From NCBI RefSeq assembly GCF_014083945.1, contig NZ_CP046444.1, positions 1,922,001 through 1,986,000 on the forward strand: a DNA stretch of 64,000 nucleotides. Direction: 5' to 3'. The notes beneath the pieces were generated by a model. The model was not told the DNA's origin. It saw nothing but the letters and a program-made list of their open reading frames with translations, and made no database searches. Below, one piece after another: positions 25,009 through 35,316 of the stretch (position 1 is the first letter of the stretch; every line of letters starts with the position of its first letter). The translations under genes and the position numbers were made by a program. The DNA is from Granulicella sp. 5B5. GTDB lineage: Bacteria; Acidobacteriota; Terriglobia; Terriglobales; Acidobacteriaceae.

Positions 25009-25560
25009 ATGAGTGAATCCACTGCCCCCGCCGCGGTTGAGACCGCAGAACCCACTAATGCTCCCGACCCGAAGCTGCTCGCCATGGACATTCAGCAGAT
25101 CATGGCGCTGATCCCGCACCGCTATCCGTTCCTGCTGATCGACCGCATCGTCGAGATGGAGCGTAAGGTGCGCCTGGTCGCCATCAAGAATGTGACAGCC
25201 AACGAGCCGCAGTTCACCGGCCACTTTCCCGACCATCCGATCATGCCGGGCGTGCTGACGATCGAGGCGATGGCGCAGGCTGGCGCGGTGCTGCTGCTCA
25301 GCGAGATCGCCGACCGCGAGAATAAGCTGGTACTGTTTACCGGCATCGACGAGGCGAAGTTCCGCCGCCCGGTGACGCCGGGGGACCAGCTACGGATTGA
25401 AGTCGAGACGATCCAGTGGAGTTCCCGGATGTCGAAGATGAAGGGCACTTGTCTGGTGAATGGCAAGGTCGCGGCGCAGGCCATCATCACCTGCCAGATT
25501 GTGCCGCGGGCGCGCAAAGGCGCCGAAGGCACAACGGAACCAGCCGGAAGCGGAGAGTAG
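25009..25560 (+). CDS. fabZ: 3-hydroxyacyl-[ACP] dehydratase FabZ
   Basis: Dehydrates 3-hydroxyacyl-ACP in fatty acid synthesis and competes with LpxA for 3-hydroxyacyl-ACP. The 183-residue product has the hot-dog core with catalytic H72 ([12 protein letters not shown]) and E86 ([11 protein letters not shown]), at the same spacing as in E. coli. N- and C-terminal tails (~20 residues each) lengthen it over the ~150-aa norm. It is followed after 3 bp by lpxA, the widespread fabZ-lpxA arrangement. Confidence 0.95.
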   Translation: MSESTAPAAVETAEPTNAPDPKLLAMDIQQIMALIPHRYPFLLIDRIVEMERKVRLVAIKNVTANEPQFTGHFPDHPIMPGVLTIEAMAQAGAVLLLSEIADRENKLVLFTGIDEAKFRRPVTPGDQLRIEVETIQWSSRMSKMKGTCLVNGKVAAQAIITCQIVPRARKGAEGTTEPAGSGE

Positions 25561-25563
25561 CGC

Positions 25564-26367
25564 GTGAGTATCCACTCCTCGGCGAGCATCCATCCAACGG
25601 CGATTGTGTCCGAAGGCGCGGAGATCGCGCCGGGCTGCGTGATTGGCCCCTACTGCACGGTGGGGCCGAACGTGGTGCTGAATGAGGGCTGCGAACTGGT
25701 CTCGCATGTGGTGCTGGACGGCCACACCACGTTTGGCAAGCGCAACAAGGTCTGGTCGTTCGCGTGCCTGGGCATTGCGCCGCAGGACCTGAAGTATGCC
25801 GGTGAGCCGACGCGGCTGGAGGTCGGCGATGAGAACCAGATCCGTGAGTACGTCACGATCTCGCGCGGGACGGCGGGCGGTGGCGGTGTAACGAAGATCG
25901 GCAGCGGCTGCCTGATTATGGCCTACGTGCACATCGGGCATGATTCCGTGATCGGCAACGGCTGCATTCTGCCGAACGGCGCTACGCTGGCAGGCCATGT
26001 CACAGTAGAGGACTACGCCACGTTGAGCGCCAACGCCCCCGTGCACCAGTTCTGCACGATTGGGCGCTATGCGTACATCGGCGGTGGGACGACGATCACG
26101 CAGGACGTTCTGCCCTACTCGCTGACCAGCGTAGAGCGCAACAACCATGCCTACGGTATCAACAAGGTGGGCCTGGCGCGCAAGGGCTTTACGCCCGAAG
26201 AGCTGCGCGAGCTGAACGTCGCGATGCGCCTGCTGACCAGCGGCAAACGCAACACCACCCAGGCGCTGGAAGAGATCAACGACATGTTGGAGAGCGGCGG
26301 GGGCAGTGAGCATGTGCGCTACCTGGCGGAGTTCGTGAAGAAGAGCGAGCGGGGCGTGGTGAAGTAG
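25564..26367 (+). CDS. lpxA: Acyl-[ACP]-UDP-N-acetylglucosamine O-acyltransferase
   Basis: First step of lipid A synthesis: transfers a 3-hydroxyacyl chain to UDP-GlcNAc. The 267-residue protein starts at the GTG at 25564. It consists of a left-handed beta-helix built of hexapeptide repeats, then a helical C-domain ([12 protein letters not shown] region). H123 and H126 ([13 protein letters not shown]) match the catalytic His region (H122/H125) of E. coli LpxA. It shares a transcript with fabZ, and the cell is therefore expected to make lipid A. Confidence 0.95.
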   Translation: MSIHSSASIHPTAIVSEGAEIAPGCVIGPYCTVGPNVVLNEGCELVSHVVLDGHTTFGKRNKVWSFACLGIAPQDLKYAGEPTRLEVGDENQIREYVTISRGTAGGGGVTKIGSGCLIMAYVHIGHDSVIGNGCILPNGATLAGHVTVEDYATLSANAPVHQFCTIGRYAYIGGGTTITQDVLPYSLTSVERNNHAYGINKVGLARKGFTPEELRELNVAMRLLTSGKRNTTQALEEINDMLESGGGSEHVRYLAEFVKKSERGVVK

Positions 26368-26377
26368 ACTGGCTGCA

Positions 26378-26614
26378 ATGCCTACCGTGTTGAGAATTGG
26401 GCCCTACAGGTTCTTCTTTTACGCCGACGAACGACAGGAACCGCCACATATCCATGTGGTAGCTGCCGAAAAGGAAGCCAAGTACTGGCTGACGCCGATA
26501 CACCTTTCATGGAACGACGGCTTTCGATCCGGCGAGCTCAAGAGCGTTGAAGATATCATTGAAGCGAACCTAGAATTGTTCCTAGAGGTGTGGCATGGCT
26601 TCTTCCATTCTTGA
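26378..26614 (+). CDS. DUF4160 family protein
   Basis: A 78-residue protein with the DUF4160 signature: an N-terminal beta strand leading to FFFYADERQEPPHIHVV (the E-P-x-H-x-H motif). It starts 10 bp after lpxA and overlaps the DUF2442 gene by 20 bp, the usual pairing for this family. DUF4160/DUF2442 pairs occur in plasmids and genomic islands and have been suggested to be toxin-antitoxin-like; no biochemical role is established. Codon use is clearly less GC-biased than in the flanking lpx genes, suggesting later acquisition. Confidence 0.85.
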   Translation: MPTVLRIGPYRFFFYADERQEPPHIHVVAAEKEAKYWLTPIHLSWNDGFRSGELKSVEDIIEANLELFLEVWHGFFHS

Positions 26615-26873
26615 TGATCGACTCATCCCGGTTGAGGTCGAGGTTAATGAAGTCACGATTCACGTTCGCTTCAGCGGCGGCCTTCAGATCGATGCCCCTG
26701 TCTCACCCTTCCCTCGGCTCGCCAACGCTCAACCTGAACAACGTCTTCGATGGCAACTAAATGGGCGTGGTTACGGCATTCATTGGCCCGATGTTGACGA
26801 AGATATATCTGTGCCGGGGCTGTTGAAGCTTGTTGGCAAAGAGTACGGATCTGCACTCTCCGATGTCGCCTAG
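26595..26873 (+). CDS. DUF2442 family protein
   Basis: Partner of the preceding DUF4160 gene, 92 residues. The DUF2442 pattern is visible: a strand-rich N-terminus, then the FSGGLQIDAPVSPFPRL region and IHWPDVDEDISVPGLL near the C-terminus. The start overlaps DUF4160 and the end overlaps lpxI, so the pair is translationally embedded in the lipid A operon. Function unknown; a DNA-binding antitoxin-like role is only inferred from pairing. Confidence 0.85.
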   Translation: MASSILDDRLIPVEVEVNEVTIHVRFSGGLQIDAPVSPFPRLANAQPEQRLRWQLNGRGYGIHWPDVDEDISVPGLLKLVGKEYGSALSDVA

Positions 26874-27735
26874 CCTCGGTCTCATCGCCGGTAACGGGCG
26901 CTTCCCGTTTCTGCTGCTGGACGCGGCGCGGGCGCATGGGTTGCGCGTTGTCGTCGCCGCGATCAAGGAAGAGACCGATCCAGAGATGGATGCGCGCGCT
27001 GCCGCCGATCCGGAGCACATTCGCGTGCACTGGCTTTCGCTTGGCGAGCTCTCCAAACTCATCGAGACTTTTCAGCGCGAGGACGTGACGCGGGCCGTGA
27101 TGGCCGGGCAGGTGAAGCACAAGCAGATTTTTTCGAGCATACGGCCGGACTGGCGGCTCGCGAAGCTGCTGCTGAACCTGCGCACTCGCAATACCGACAT
27201 GCTGCTGGGCGCGATAGCCAGGGTGCTCGAAGACGAGGGCATCACGCTGATCTCCTCGACGGCTTATCTTGAGCCGATGCTCGCACCCGCAGGCGTGCTG
27301 ACGCAGCGCGCGCCCGACGAGACCGAGCGCGCCGATATCGAGTATGGCCTGCGCGTGGCGCGCGGTGTCGCGGGGTTCGATCTCGGGCAGACGGTCGTCG
27401 TTGCCGCCGGAGCCTGCGTCGCCGTAGAGGCCATGGAGGGTACCGACGCCACCATCGCGCGCGCCGGGGCGCTCTTTCGCACGCTGGAGGACGCCGGAGA
27501 CACCACGCTCGCCCGCAGGCTGACCGTGGTGAAGGTCGCCAAGCCCAACCAGGACATGCGCTTCGACGTGCCGGTCGTCGGTGTGCCCACGATCGCGGCC
27601 ATGCGCGAGGCCGGCGCCACCTGCCTGTGCATTGAGGCCGGACGCACGCTGCTCTTCGACCGCGAGGCGATGGTCACCGCCGCCGATGCTGCCGGAGTTG
27701 CGGTGCTTGGCGCAGCGATTGTCACCAAATTGTAA
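26863..27735 (+). CDS. lpxI: UDP-2,3-diacylglucosamine hydrolase, LpxI type
   Basis: Cleaves UDP-2,3-diacylglucosamine to lipid X; the LpxI family replaces LpxH in many bacteria. It was formerly called DUF1009. The 290-residue product begins SPSLGLIAGNGRFPFLLLDAA, the standard LpxI opening, and carries the conserved C-terminal block PNQDMRFDVPVVGVPTI. Start at the ATG at 26863, which overlaps the DUF2442 stop. In other genomes lpxI usually follows lpxA directly, so the DUF pair looks inserted. Confidence 0.93.
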   Translation: MSPSLGLIAGNGRFPFLLLDAARAHGLRVVVAAIKEETDPEMDARAAADPEHIRVHWLSLGELSKLIETFQREDVTRAVMAGQVKHKQIFSSIRPDWRLAKLLLNLRTRNTDMLLGAIARVLEDEGITLISSTAYLEPMLAPAGVLTQRAPDETERADIEYGLRVARGVAGFDLGQTVVVAAGACVAVEAMEGTDATIARAGALFRTLEDAGDTTLARRLTVVKVAKPNQDMRFDVPVVGVPTIAAMREAGATCLCIEAGRTLLFDREAMVTAADAAGVAVLGAAIVTKL

Positions 27736-27838
27736 AAACCCGGCGTCTCGTAAAGATACGGATGCCCGCCATAACGCGCCGCGCGTAGGATGAGAGACGA
27801 TAGCTGTAACGCATACTGAACGACCAAGGAGATTTCGG

Positions 27839-28393
27839 ATGACTCGTACTCGCGCAATTGCAATGGGCATGGCTGGCACGCTGGCGGGCGCGCTGGCGCT
27901 CTCGCTTCCAATGGCCGCCGCAGCTCCCGCGCCGGAGATGGCCGCCATCGGCGCGAAGGCACCGAACTTTTCGCTGCCCTCGCAGGAGGACAAGCTCGTC
28001 AGCCTGAAGGACTACAAGGGCAAGTGGGTCGTGCTCTACTTCTATCCCAAGGACATGACCACAGGCTGCACCATCGAGGCCCACAACTTCCAGCGCGACC
28101 TGCCGAAGTATGACGCGGCCAACGCGGTGGTGCTCGGTGTCTCGTTCGACACGGTTGAGAGCCACAAGACGTTCTGCACGAAGGACTCGCTGACGTTCAA
28201 GCTGCTGGCCGATCCGGACCACAAGGCGATCGACGCCTATGGCGTGCCCTTCAAGGGCATGGGCGACAACCACTATGCGCAGCGCACCACCTTCCTCATC
28301 TCGCCCAAAGGCAAGATCGTGAAAGAGTGGGACGTGAAGGACATCCAGGACCACAGCGCCGAGGTGCTGGCCGCCATCGACTCGATGAAGTAG
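27839..28393 (+). CDS. bcp: Exported peroxiredoxin (BCP/PrxQ type)
   Basis: Thiol peroxidase that reduces peroxides using thioredoxin-like donors. Unlike cytoplasmic BCP, it has an N-terminal signal peptide (about residues 1-28), so it acts outside the cytoplasm. The AhpC/TSA fold is evident: FSLPSQEDKLVSLKDYKGK, then peroxidatic C77 in TTGCTIEAHNF, and a second Cys, C113, that may resolve. ATG at 27839 with AGGAG upstream. It has its own terminator downstream. Confidence 0.9.
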   Translation: MTRTRAIAMGMAGTLAGALALSLPMAAAAPAPEMAAIGAKAPNFSLPSQEDKLVSLKDYKGKWVVLYFYPKDMTTGCTIEAHNFQRDLPKYDAANAVVLGVSFDTVESHKTFCTKDSLTFKLLADPDHKAIDAYGVPFKGMGDNHYAQRTTFLISPKGKIVKEWDVKDIQDHSAEVLAAIDSMK

Positions 28394-28425
28394 AACGTCT
28401 ACAGGCTCTGCTCGTTTTCAACCGC

Positions 28426-28466
28426 AAAAATGCCCGGGCCTCCGAAGAGGGTACCGGGCACTTTTG
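28426..28466. terminator. Bidirectional intrinsic terminator
   Basis: TGCCCGG (28431-28437) pairs with CCGGGCA (28454-28460); AAAAA precedes and CTTTT follows the hairpin. It separates the convergent peroxiredoxin and histone-like genes. Confidence 0.8.
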
Positions 28467-28494
28467 CTTGCCTAATGGTTGAGGGCTAAGAAAA

Positions 28495-29217
28495 CTACTT
28501 CTTTGCCGGAGCCTTCTTGACGGCCTTCTTCACAACAGCCTTCTTGACGGCCTTCTTCGCGGGAGCCTTCTTGACGGCCTTCTTCACAACAGCCTTCTTG
28601 ACGGCCTTCTTCGCAGGAGCCTTCTTTACAGCTTTCTTTACAGCTTTCTTGGTTGCCAAGGTCTTACCTCTCATAGTTGATTTTTTACTGCTGGTGCCCT
28701 TGTTGCCGACTGCCTTTTTCTTGGCAGACTTACCGCCGCGCAGAGCACCGGACTTCTTCGCGGCAGAACTTGAAACCTTCTTCGCAACCGCCTTCTTGGC
28801 GGGCGATTTCTTTACAGCCTTCTTGGCCGGAACCTTCTTCGCAGCTTTCTTGGTTGTGACCGCCTTTGCCACGGTCTTTTTCGCGGGAGCTTTCTTTGCA
28901 GGAGCTTTTTTCACGGCTTTCTTTGCGGGAGCTTTTTTCACAGCCTTCTTTGCAGGAGCTTTCTTGGCAGGGGCCGGAGGTGCGGGTGCCGGCTCGGGCG
29001 GCACGGAGAGATGCGTGGGCGGCTCGTACGGCTCGGCGGGGGTCGAGGGCGGCGCGTAGAGCTCAGCCTGCTCGGAGTGTTCTACGACGGCCAGCGTGAA
29101 CTCCTCCTCTTCATCCTCGTCGTCGTCGATGCCTTCATCGAACTCACGGGCGTCGTCAAAGGCATCGTCATCGAATCCGGCGGCGTACATCTTGATTGTC
29201 TCTTCGTCGTGAAGCAT
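28495..29217 (-). CDS. Histone H1-like Lys/Ala/Pro-rich protein with acidic N-terminus
   Basis: 240-residue protein of strikingly biased composition. Residues ~10-45 are strongly acidic (runs of Asp and Glu), ~50-90 are Pro/Glu-rich, and ~90-240 are almost entirely KKAPAKK/KKAVKK-type repeats. These resemble the C-terminus of eukaryotic histone H1 and bacterial AlgP/HctB-like proteins. It probably binds DNA or RNA, with the acidic arm modulating that binding. It starts at the ATG at 29215-29217 with GGAGAG 8 nt upstream. The repeated codons make the locus prone to slippage and length polymorphism. Confidence 0.85.
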   Translation of the reverse strand: MLHDEETIKMYAAGFDDDAFDDAREFDEGIDDDEDEEEEFTLAVVEHSEQAELYAPPSTPAEPYEPPTHLSVPPEPAPAPPAPAKKAPAKKAVKKAPAKKAVKKAPAKKAPAKKTVAKAVTTKKAAKKVPAKKAVKKSPAKKAVAKKVSSSAAKKSGALRGGKSAKKKAVGNKGTSSKKSTMRGKTLATKKAVKKAVKKAPAKKAVKKAVVKKAVKKAPAKKAVKKAVVKKAVKKAPAKK

Positions 29218-29456
29218 GAATGTTCTCTCCGAGCTTGCTATCGATTTCGGTCCCCGTAGTGCCTGATCAACAACCTTTACTCTTTGCTCGGTGCGTTGCG
29301 CGCTCAACTGCTAGCGCACACTGCGCACGGATGTTAGAGACAGAATTACGCCGCGCGCGTGGAAATAGCAAGCATCTTTTTTGGTGCAACGTAGTTTTTT
29401 TTGTAGCGCACGATTCGATATCTGTGCTCGCATCATCCGTTCGTCCATGTCGGCTC

Positions 29457-31253
29457 TCAACGCGCACGCTTCTTCCCGCTCGATCGCTTCGCTGCACCAC
29501 TGCGTTTCGCGCTTGTGTGATCCTTCGACGAGCCGCTATGCACGCTGGTGTGCGAGCTTCTACGGCTATGTCTTCCACGGGCCGCGCGGCTGGTGGGCGC
29601 CAGCCGGATCGGCTCGGATACATACAGCGAATGCCCCGGCGCAACGCGGCTGGACTTAAGGTGGTTCCACTCGCGCAGCTGCTCCACCGTTACGCCGAAG
29701 CGGTCCGCGACCGTGACCAGCGTATCGTTGCGGCGCAGCGTGTAGCGTTGCGATCCGCGGAATGTCGGGCTGGCCGCCACCGGCACCACCAGCTCGTCGC
29801 CTTCTTCAATTGGCTGGGCTGGCTTCAGTTCGTTGAACTCCGCGATCTCGCTGGCGTGCGAGTGCATCGTGTCCGCGATCTGGTCCAGCGTCTCGCCGGC
29901 CTTCACCACATGGAACCGCCAGCTCGCGCGGTGCTCCTCCGGGATGTTCTGCAACCGGTCCTTGTACTCCTGCAGTGTGCCGGAAGGGATATGCAGGTCA
30001 TACGGAATATCGTTCGGCGTGGAGAGCCGCAGCAGCGCCGGGTTCAGCGCCACGATGTCGGCCACGGTCGAACCGGTAAGGTCCGCCACCAGCCTCAGGT
30101 CGATCGCGTAGTCAGTCGTGACCGTATCGAAGGTGACGGCCGGGTCCGGCGTCACATCGGTGAGTCCGTATTGCTGCGGGTTGTGCGCCATGATGACGGC
30201 GGCGATCACGCTGGGGATGTAGGCCTTGGTCTCAGCCGGCAGGTCGGCGCGGCGATACAGCTCCCAGTAGTCGGCGTACCCGGTGCGGGCCACTACGTGC
30301 TGCACACGGCCCGGACCCCAGTCATAAGCCGCCATCGCCAGGTACCAGTCGCCGAACTGCGAGTAGAGATACTTCATGTACTTCGCGTAGGCGATCGTGG
30401 ACTTGACCGGGTCGAAGCGCTCATCGAAGTAGCCATTGCGCGCCAGGCCATAGTTGCCGAACGGCATGAACTGCCACATACCACCCGCGCCGGAGCGGCG
30501 ATTGAGCACCTGTGGCTGAAAGCCGGACTCCGTAATGGCCTGGTAGATGAGGTCCTGCGGCACACCGTTGTCGGCGAGGATCTTCTGGATCATCGCCTTG
30601 TACTTGCCGGCGCGCTCCAGCGAGTGGACAAGGTGCGCATGCAGGGTCGGCTTGTTAGCGAAGGCGTCGATCCAGCCGCTCACATACTCGTTGTTCACCA
30701 GGGGCAGGTCGGAGGTGGTCGTCTTCAGCTCGGCGGTGACCCTGCTGACCAGCGCGGCATCGGGCGCGAAGGTGACGTCGTTGGCGGCATCGACCGGCGC
30801 CTCTTCCACCTTGGGCGAGAAGCCGTTGCCCTGCTTGAGCGCCACCAGCTCCAGCGAGTTGATCCGCGAGAGCAGTTGATCGAACTCATCGGCCAGCTGC
30901 GGATCGTTTTTCAGGTCCATGCCGCTGGAGAGCATGCCGTCCACGGCGGAGTCGAAGTCCATGCGCGCGGCGTCGAGCTTGTTCGCGTTGTAGTCGTCCA
31001 CACCAGCGTGATAACTGGCCTCAGTCTTGTTGATGAGGTCCTGCACCTTCTGCGCGTAATCCGCTGCGGCCTGCTGCTGCGCGGCGTCCTGCACAGTCTG
31101 CGACACGCTCTGCGGCGTGCCGCCGAGAAACGTCTTGGCCTGCGCGCGCGGAGTGGCTGCCGCAGCAACCAATACAAGCGCCGCCAGACCCAATCCAGGC
31201 CCGCCGCGATGAAATAGGGAGGTGTTTTCGCGTCTCGACATCAACCCTTTCAT
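29457..31253 (-). CDS. LysM-containing membrane-bound lytic transglycosylase (MltD type)
   Basis: Peptidoglycan lyase of 598 residues. Order: signal peptide (to about residue 39), helical region, SLT domain with catalytic Glu in AITESGFQPQ followed by GAGGMWQFMPFGNYGL, then two LysM domains (WRFHVVKAGETLDQIA and QRYTLRRNDTLVTVA) that bind glycan. The C-terminal tail is Ser/Arg/Lys-rich. The start at 31253 is not supported by a good SD; an ATG four codons downstream is possible. It is separated from lepA by a ~215-bp divergent spacer. Confidence 0.92.
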   Translation of the reverse strand: MKGLMSRRENTSLFHRGGPGLGLAALVLVAAAATPRAQAKTFLGGTPQSVSQTVQDAAQQQAAADYAQKVQDLINKTEASYHAGVDDYNANKLDAARMDFDSAVDGMLSSGMDLKNDPQLADEFDQLLSRINSLELVALKQGNGFSPKVEEAPVDAANDVTFAPDAALVSRVTAELKTTTSDLPLVNNEYVSGWIDAFANKPTLHAHLVHSLERAGKYKAMIQKILADNGVPQDLIYQAITESGFQPQVLNRRSGAGGMWQFMPFGNYGLARNGYFDERFDPVKSTIAYAKYMKYLYSQFGDWYLAMAAYDWGPGRVQHVVARTGYADYWELYRRADLPAETKAYIPSVIAAVIMAHNPQQYGLTDVTPDPAVTFDTVTTDYAIDLRLVADLTGSTVADIVALNPALLRLSTPNDIPYDLHIPSGTLQEYKDRLQNIPEEHRASWRFHVVKAGETLDQIADTMHSHASEIAEFNELKPAQPIEEGDELVVPVAASPTFRGSQRYTLRRNDTLVTVADRFGVTVEQLREWNHLKSSRVAPGHSLYVSEPIRLAPTSRAARGRHSRRSSHTSVHSGSSKDHTSAKRSGAAKRSSGKKRAR

Positions 31254-31468
31254 TGTACGGGTTGGACGGACGCCAACACAGCTTTGTCTGCCGATGGTCG
31301 AGCACAGCCACGTACTGTTTCCTCATGCAGATGCGAAATCCACTTGAGGGTATATCGACGGCGGTTGATCAAAACGAGAGCGGCGGCAACGGCCTTCGCG
31401 CCCCGCACAGGGTGTTAGCCTAGTGGTTGAAGGATTTTTCGCCTTAACGGAACGTAGAACCCCCAAGC

Positions 31469-33271
<1,803 letters not shown>

Positions 33272-33298
33272 GCATCCCTCGCGCCCCATTCCAAAATG

Positions 33299-33881
33299 GG
33301 AGGGAGCAGGGGCCTTAAGGCCCCTGACTTCAGGCAGTGGAAGATGGGGCTTTAGCCCCGGGCCTTATGCTGAACACCATGCACCGTGCCCCCCAAGAGC
33401 TACGCACTTATTTCCTCACTATCGTCACCGCCCAACGCCGCCGCCTGTTCCAAGTCACTGCCACCGCAGAGCTCATGCGCGACACCCTCTTCCATTACCG
33501 CGACGAGGGCAAGTATGCACTCCACGCCTACGTCGTTATGCCGGACCATATCCATCTCTGCCTAACGCCTGCTCCGGACATCTCCCTCGAAAAGTCAATG
33601 CAATTCATCAAGGGCGGCTTTTCCTTTCGACTAAAGAGCAAACTCGATGTCTGGATGCGTGGCTACAACGAAGCCCAGATTCGTACTCCTGAAAAATTTT
33701 CGGCTTGCCGCCGCTATATCGAAGACAACCCTGTCCGCAAACATCTTTGCGAAGCGCCTCTTCTATACCTGTATTCGTCGGCCGATGATCTACGCATTGA
33801 TCCTGCACCCGAACACCTCCGGGGCTAAAGCCCGATCCTGGGCGCGGCTAGTTCAGGGGCCTGAAGGCCCCTGCTCCCTCC
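33299..33881. mobile_element. REP-flanked RAYT element with 29-bp inverted ends
   Basis: The ends 33299-33327 and 33853-33881 are inverted repeats matching at 28 of 29 positions, each containing a GGGGCC-type palindrome. Inside them lies a second inverted pair, 33346-33362 and 33819-33833, built on GGGGCTTTAGCCCC. The transposase gene fills the centre and uses the right inner repeat for its stop codon. The arrangement (REP-transposase-REP, about 583 bp) matches the REPtron concept for RAYTs. Confidence 0.85.
33367..33828 (+). CDS. REP-associated tyrosine transposase (RAYT, Y1 family)
   Basis: 153-residue Y1-type HUH single-stranded DNA transposase related to IS200/IS605 TnpA, thought to mobilise REP palindromes. 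The HUH motif is H61-I-H63 in VVMPDHIHLCL. The family features RTYFLTIVTAQRRRLF near the N-terminus and ACRRYIEDNPVRK near the C-terminus are present. The catalytic Tyr cannot be assigned with certainty; Y100 is a candidate. The start is the ATG at 33367, right after the left inner palindrome, and the TAA stop lies within the right one. It is probably intact. Confidence 0.85.
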   Translation: MLNTMHRAPQELRTYFLTIVTAQRRRLFQVTATAELMRDTLFHYRDEGKYALHAYVVMPDHIHLCLTPAPDISLEKSMQFIKGGFSFRLKSKLDVWMRGYNEAQIRTPEKFSACRRYIEDNPVRKHLCEAPLLYLYSSADDLRIDPAPEHLRG

Positions 33882-34006
33882 GTGAACCTCAAACAGTCGT
33901 GCCATCGGCGTCACGTATGCGTGGAAACGGAAACTCCACCACTTCGGAGAACCCTCATGCCCTGCGTCCTCCAACCTGTACCGCTGGGATCGTTGTCGTG
34001 ATCGCT

Positions 34007-35188
34007 CTACTTTGGTGGCGCTGCTCCACGCAGTCTGCGGTTCATCGGCTCGGAGAAGAACCTCGCCGTCACCCAGCCCAGAACCGCGCAGCCTAGCAGT
34101 AGCGCGGCCAGCCATAAGCCCAGCGGCCCGCGGTGCCACTTGAAGTACAGCGCCGTGAAGCCGATCACCAGAAACTCGTGCGTCAGATACACCTCATAGC
34201 TGTGTCTTCCGAACCAGCGCACCGGCGCCGTCCACAGGCTGCCCTTGGCACTATGCGGACCGGCTCCATGCAATCCCGCACCCAGCATCACCAGGCACGT
34301 GCCCACCGGCAGAACCGTGTTGTAAAGCCCAGTGTGCGCGATGAACCGCATGAAGTGCCACGGCGGCCACACCGCGATCAGCAGCATCATCGCAGCGCCC
34401 ACCACCTGCAACGCAACGGCGAGCGCAAGGGTCTGCCTGCCACTCCCGCGCCGCCACAGCCAGTCGGCCAGCAGAGCCGTCAGGCATCCCAGCGCAATCG
34501 CATCCATGCCGCCGAGGTACGACTTCTCGCGCCATATCGGATGCCCCGCCGTCCAGATCGTCCGCGCGAACGGCCCCATCGCAACGAACGCCAACAGCAG
34601 CGCAATGAAGACCGGCCGCCCGCGCCGCCGGTGCAACAGTGCCACGCACACCAGCGGGAAGAAGAGGTAGAACATCTCCTCCACCGAGAGCGACCACAGC
34701 ACGTCCCAGTTAGCTGCCAGGTAGCCGTGCATGCCTTCGAGCCAGTTCAGATGAAACGTCAGCGCCGCAAACAGTGCGCGCGGCAGCGTCGCCACCTTAG
34801 CCGGGATGACAAACCCCGGCACGCGCGCCAGGTGCAGCACACTCAGCACCGCCAGCTCTAACAGCAGCAGCGGAGCAATCCTCGCAAACCGTATGCGATA
34901 GAAGCGCCCCGGCTGCATCGCACCCAGCGATCCGAAGCGTCGCAGCGAGGTCAGCGTAATCAGGAAGCCCGAGATCGCGAAGAAGACCGTAACGCCTTCG
35001 TCGCCGTTTCTGAACAGGAAGTCGAACAGCCGCTCCGGCATCCACGGAAACTGCAACAGCGACACCTTGCCATCGTGCATCCGTATCCAGAAGTGCAGCA
35101 GGATCACCGACAGGATCGAGACGCCGCGCAGGATGTCGACACCATCCATGCGGCGCACTACAGGCTTGGGCTGTTCACTGGAAAGCAC
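34007..35188 (-). CDS. Acyltransferase 3 family membrane protein
   Basis: Integral membrane O-acyltransferase of the OafA/NodX type, 393 residues and about ten transmembrane helices. The family Arg-His motif is VDILRGVSILSVILLHF, followed by FFAISGFLITL, RFYRIRFARIAPLLLLE and WSLSVEEMFYLFFP. It starts at a GTG (35186-35188) with GGAG a few bases upstream. It is only distantly similar to the tandem pair at 10.9-13.2 kb. It probably modifies a cell-surface glycan; the substrate is unknown. Confidence 0.88.
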   Translation of the reverse strand: MLSSEQPKPVVRRMDGVDILRGVSILSVILLHFWIRMHDGKVSLLQFPWMPERLFDFLFRNGDEGVTVFFAISGFLITLTSLRRFGSLGAMQPGRFYRIRFARIAPLLLLELAVLSVLHLARVPGFVIPAKVATLPRALFAALTFHLNWLEGMHGYLAANWDVLWSLSVEEMFYLFFPLVCVALLHRRRGRPVFIALLLAFVAMGPFARTIWTAGHPIWREKSYLGGMDAIALGCLTALLADWLWRRGSGRQTLALAVALQVVGAAMMLLIAVWPPWHFMRFIAHTGLYNTVLPVGTCLVMLGAGLHGAGPHSAKGSLWTAPVRWFGRHSYEVYLTHEFLVIGFTALYFKWHRGPLGLWLAALLLGCAVLGWVTARFFSEPMNRRLRGAAPPK

Positions 35189-35236
35189 AGGTCTCCATGC
35201 TACCCGCGCGAAGTTCCTGCAACGATAACGACACAG

Positions 35237-35294
35237 GTTCTCACCAAAGAGCAGTTCTCACCAAAGAACAACGGAGGCCCGAAGGCCTCCGTTG
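35237..35294 (-). terminator. Intrinsic terminator of the Skp gene with adjacent direct repeat
   Basis: An 11-bp stem (35269-35279 with 35284-35294, loop CGAA) lies 23 bp past the Skp stop codon. On the minus strand it is followed by a T-rich stretch. That stretch is part of a 14-bp direct repeat, GTTCTCACCAAAGA, present at 35237-35250 and 35254-35267. Confidence 0.65.
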
Positions 35295-35316
35295 CTGTCT
35301 TCCATCTGCCCTGTTC

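Noticed and set aside
28495-29217. CRISPR-like array suggested by regularly repeated DNA
   Set aside because: The repeats are in-frame codons for a Lys/Ala/Pro-rich protein. There are no unique spacers.
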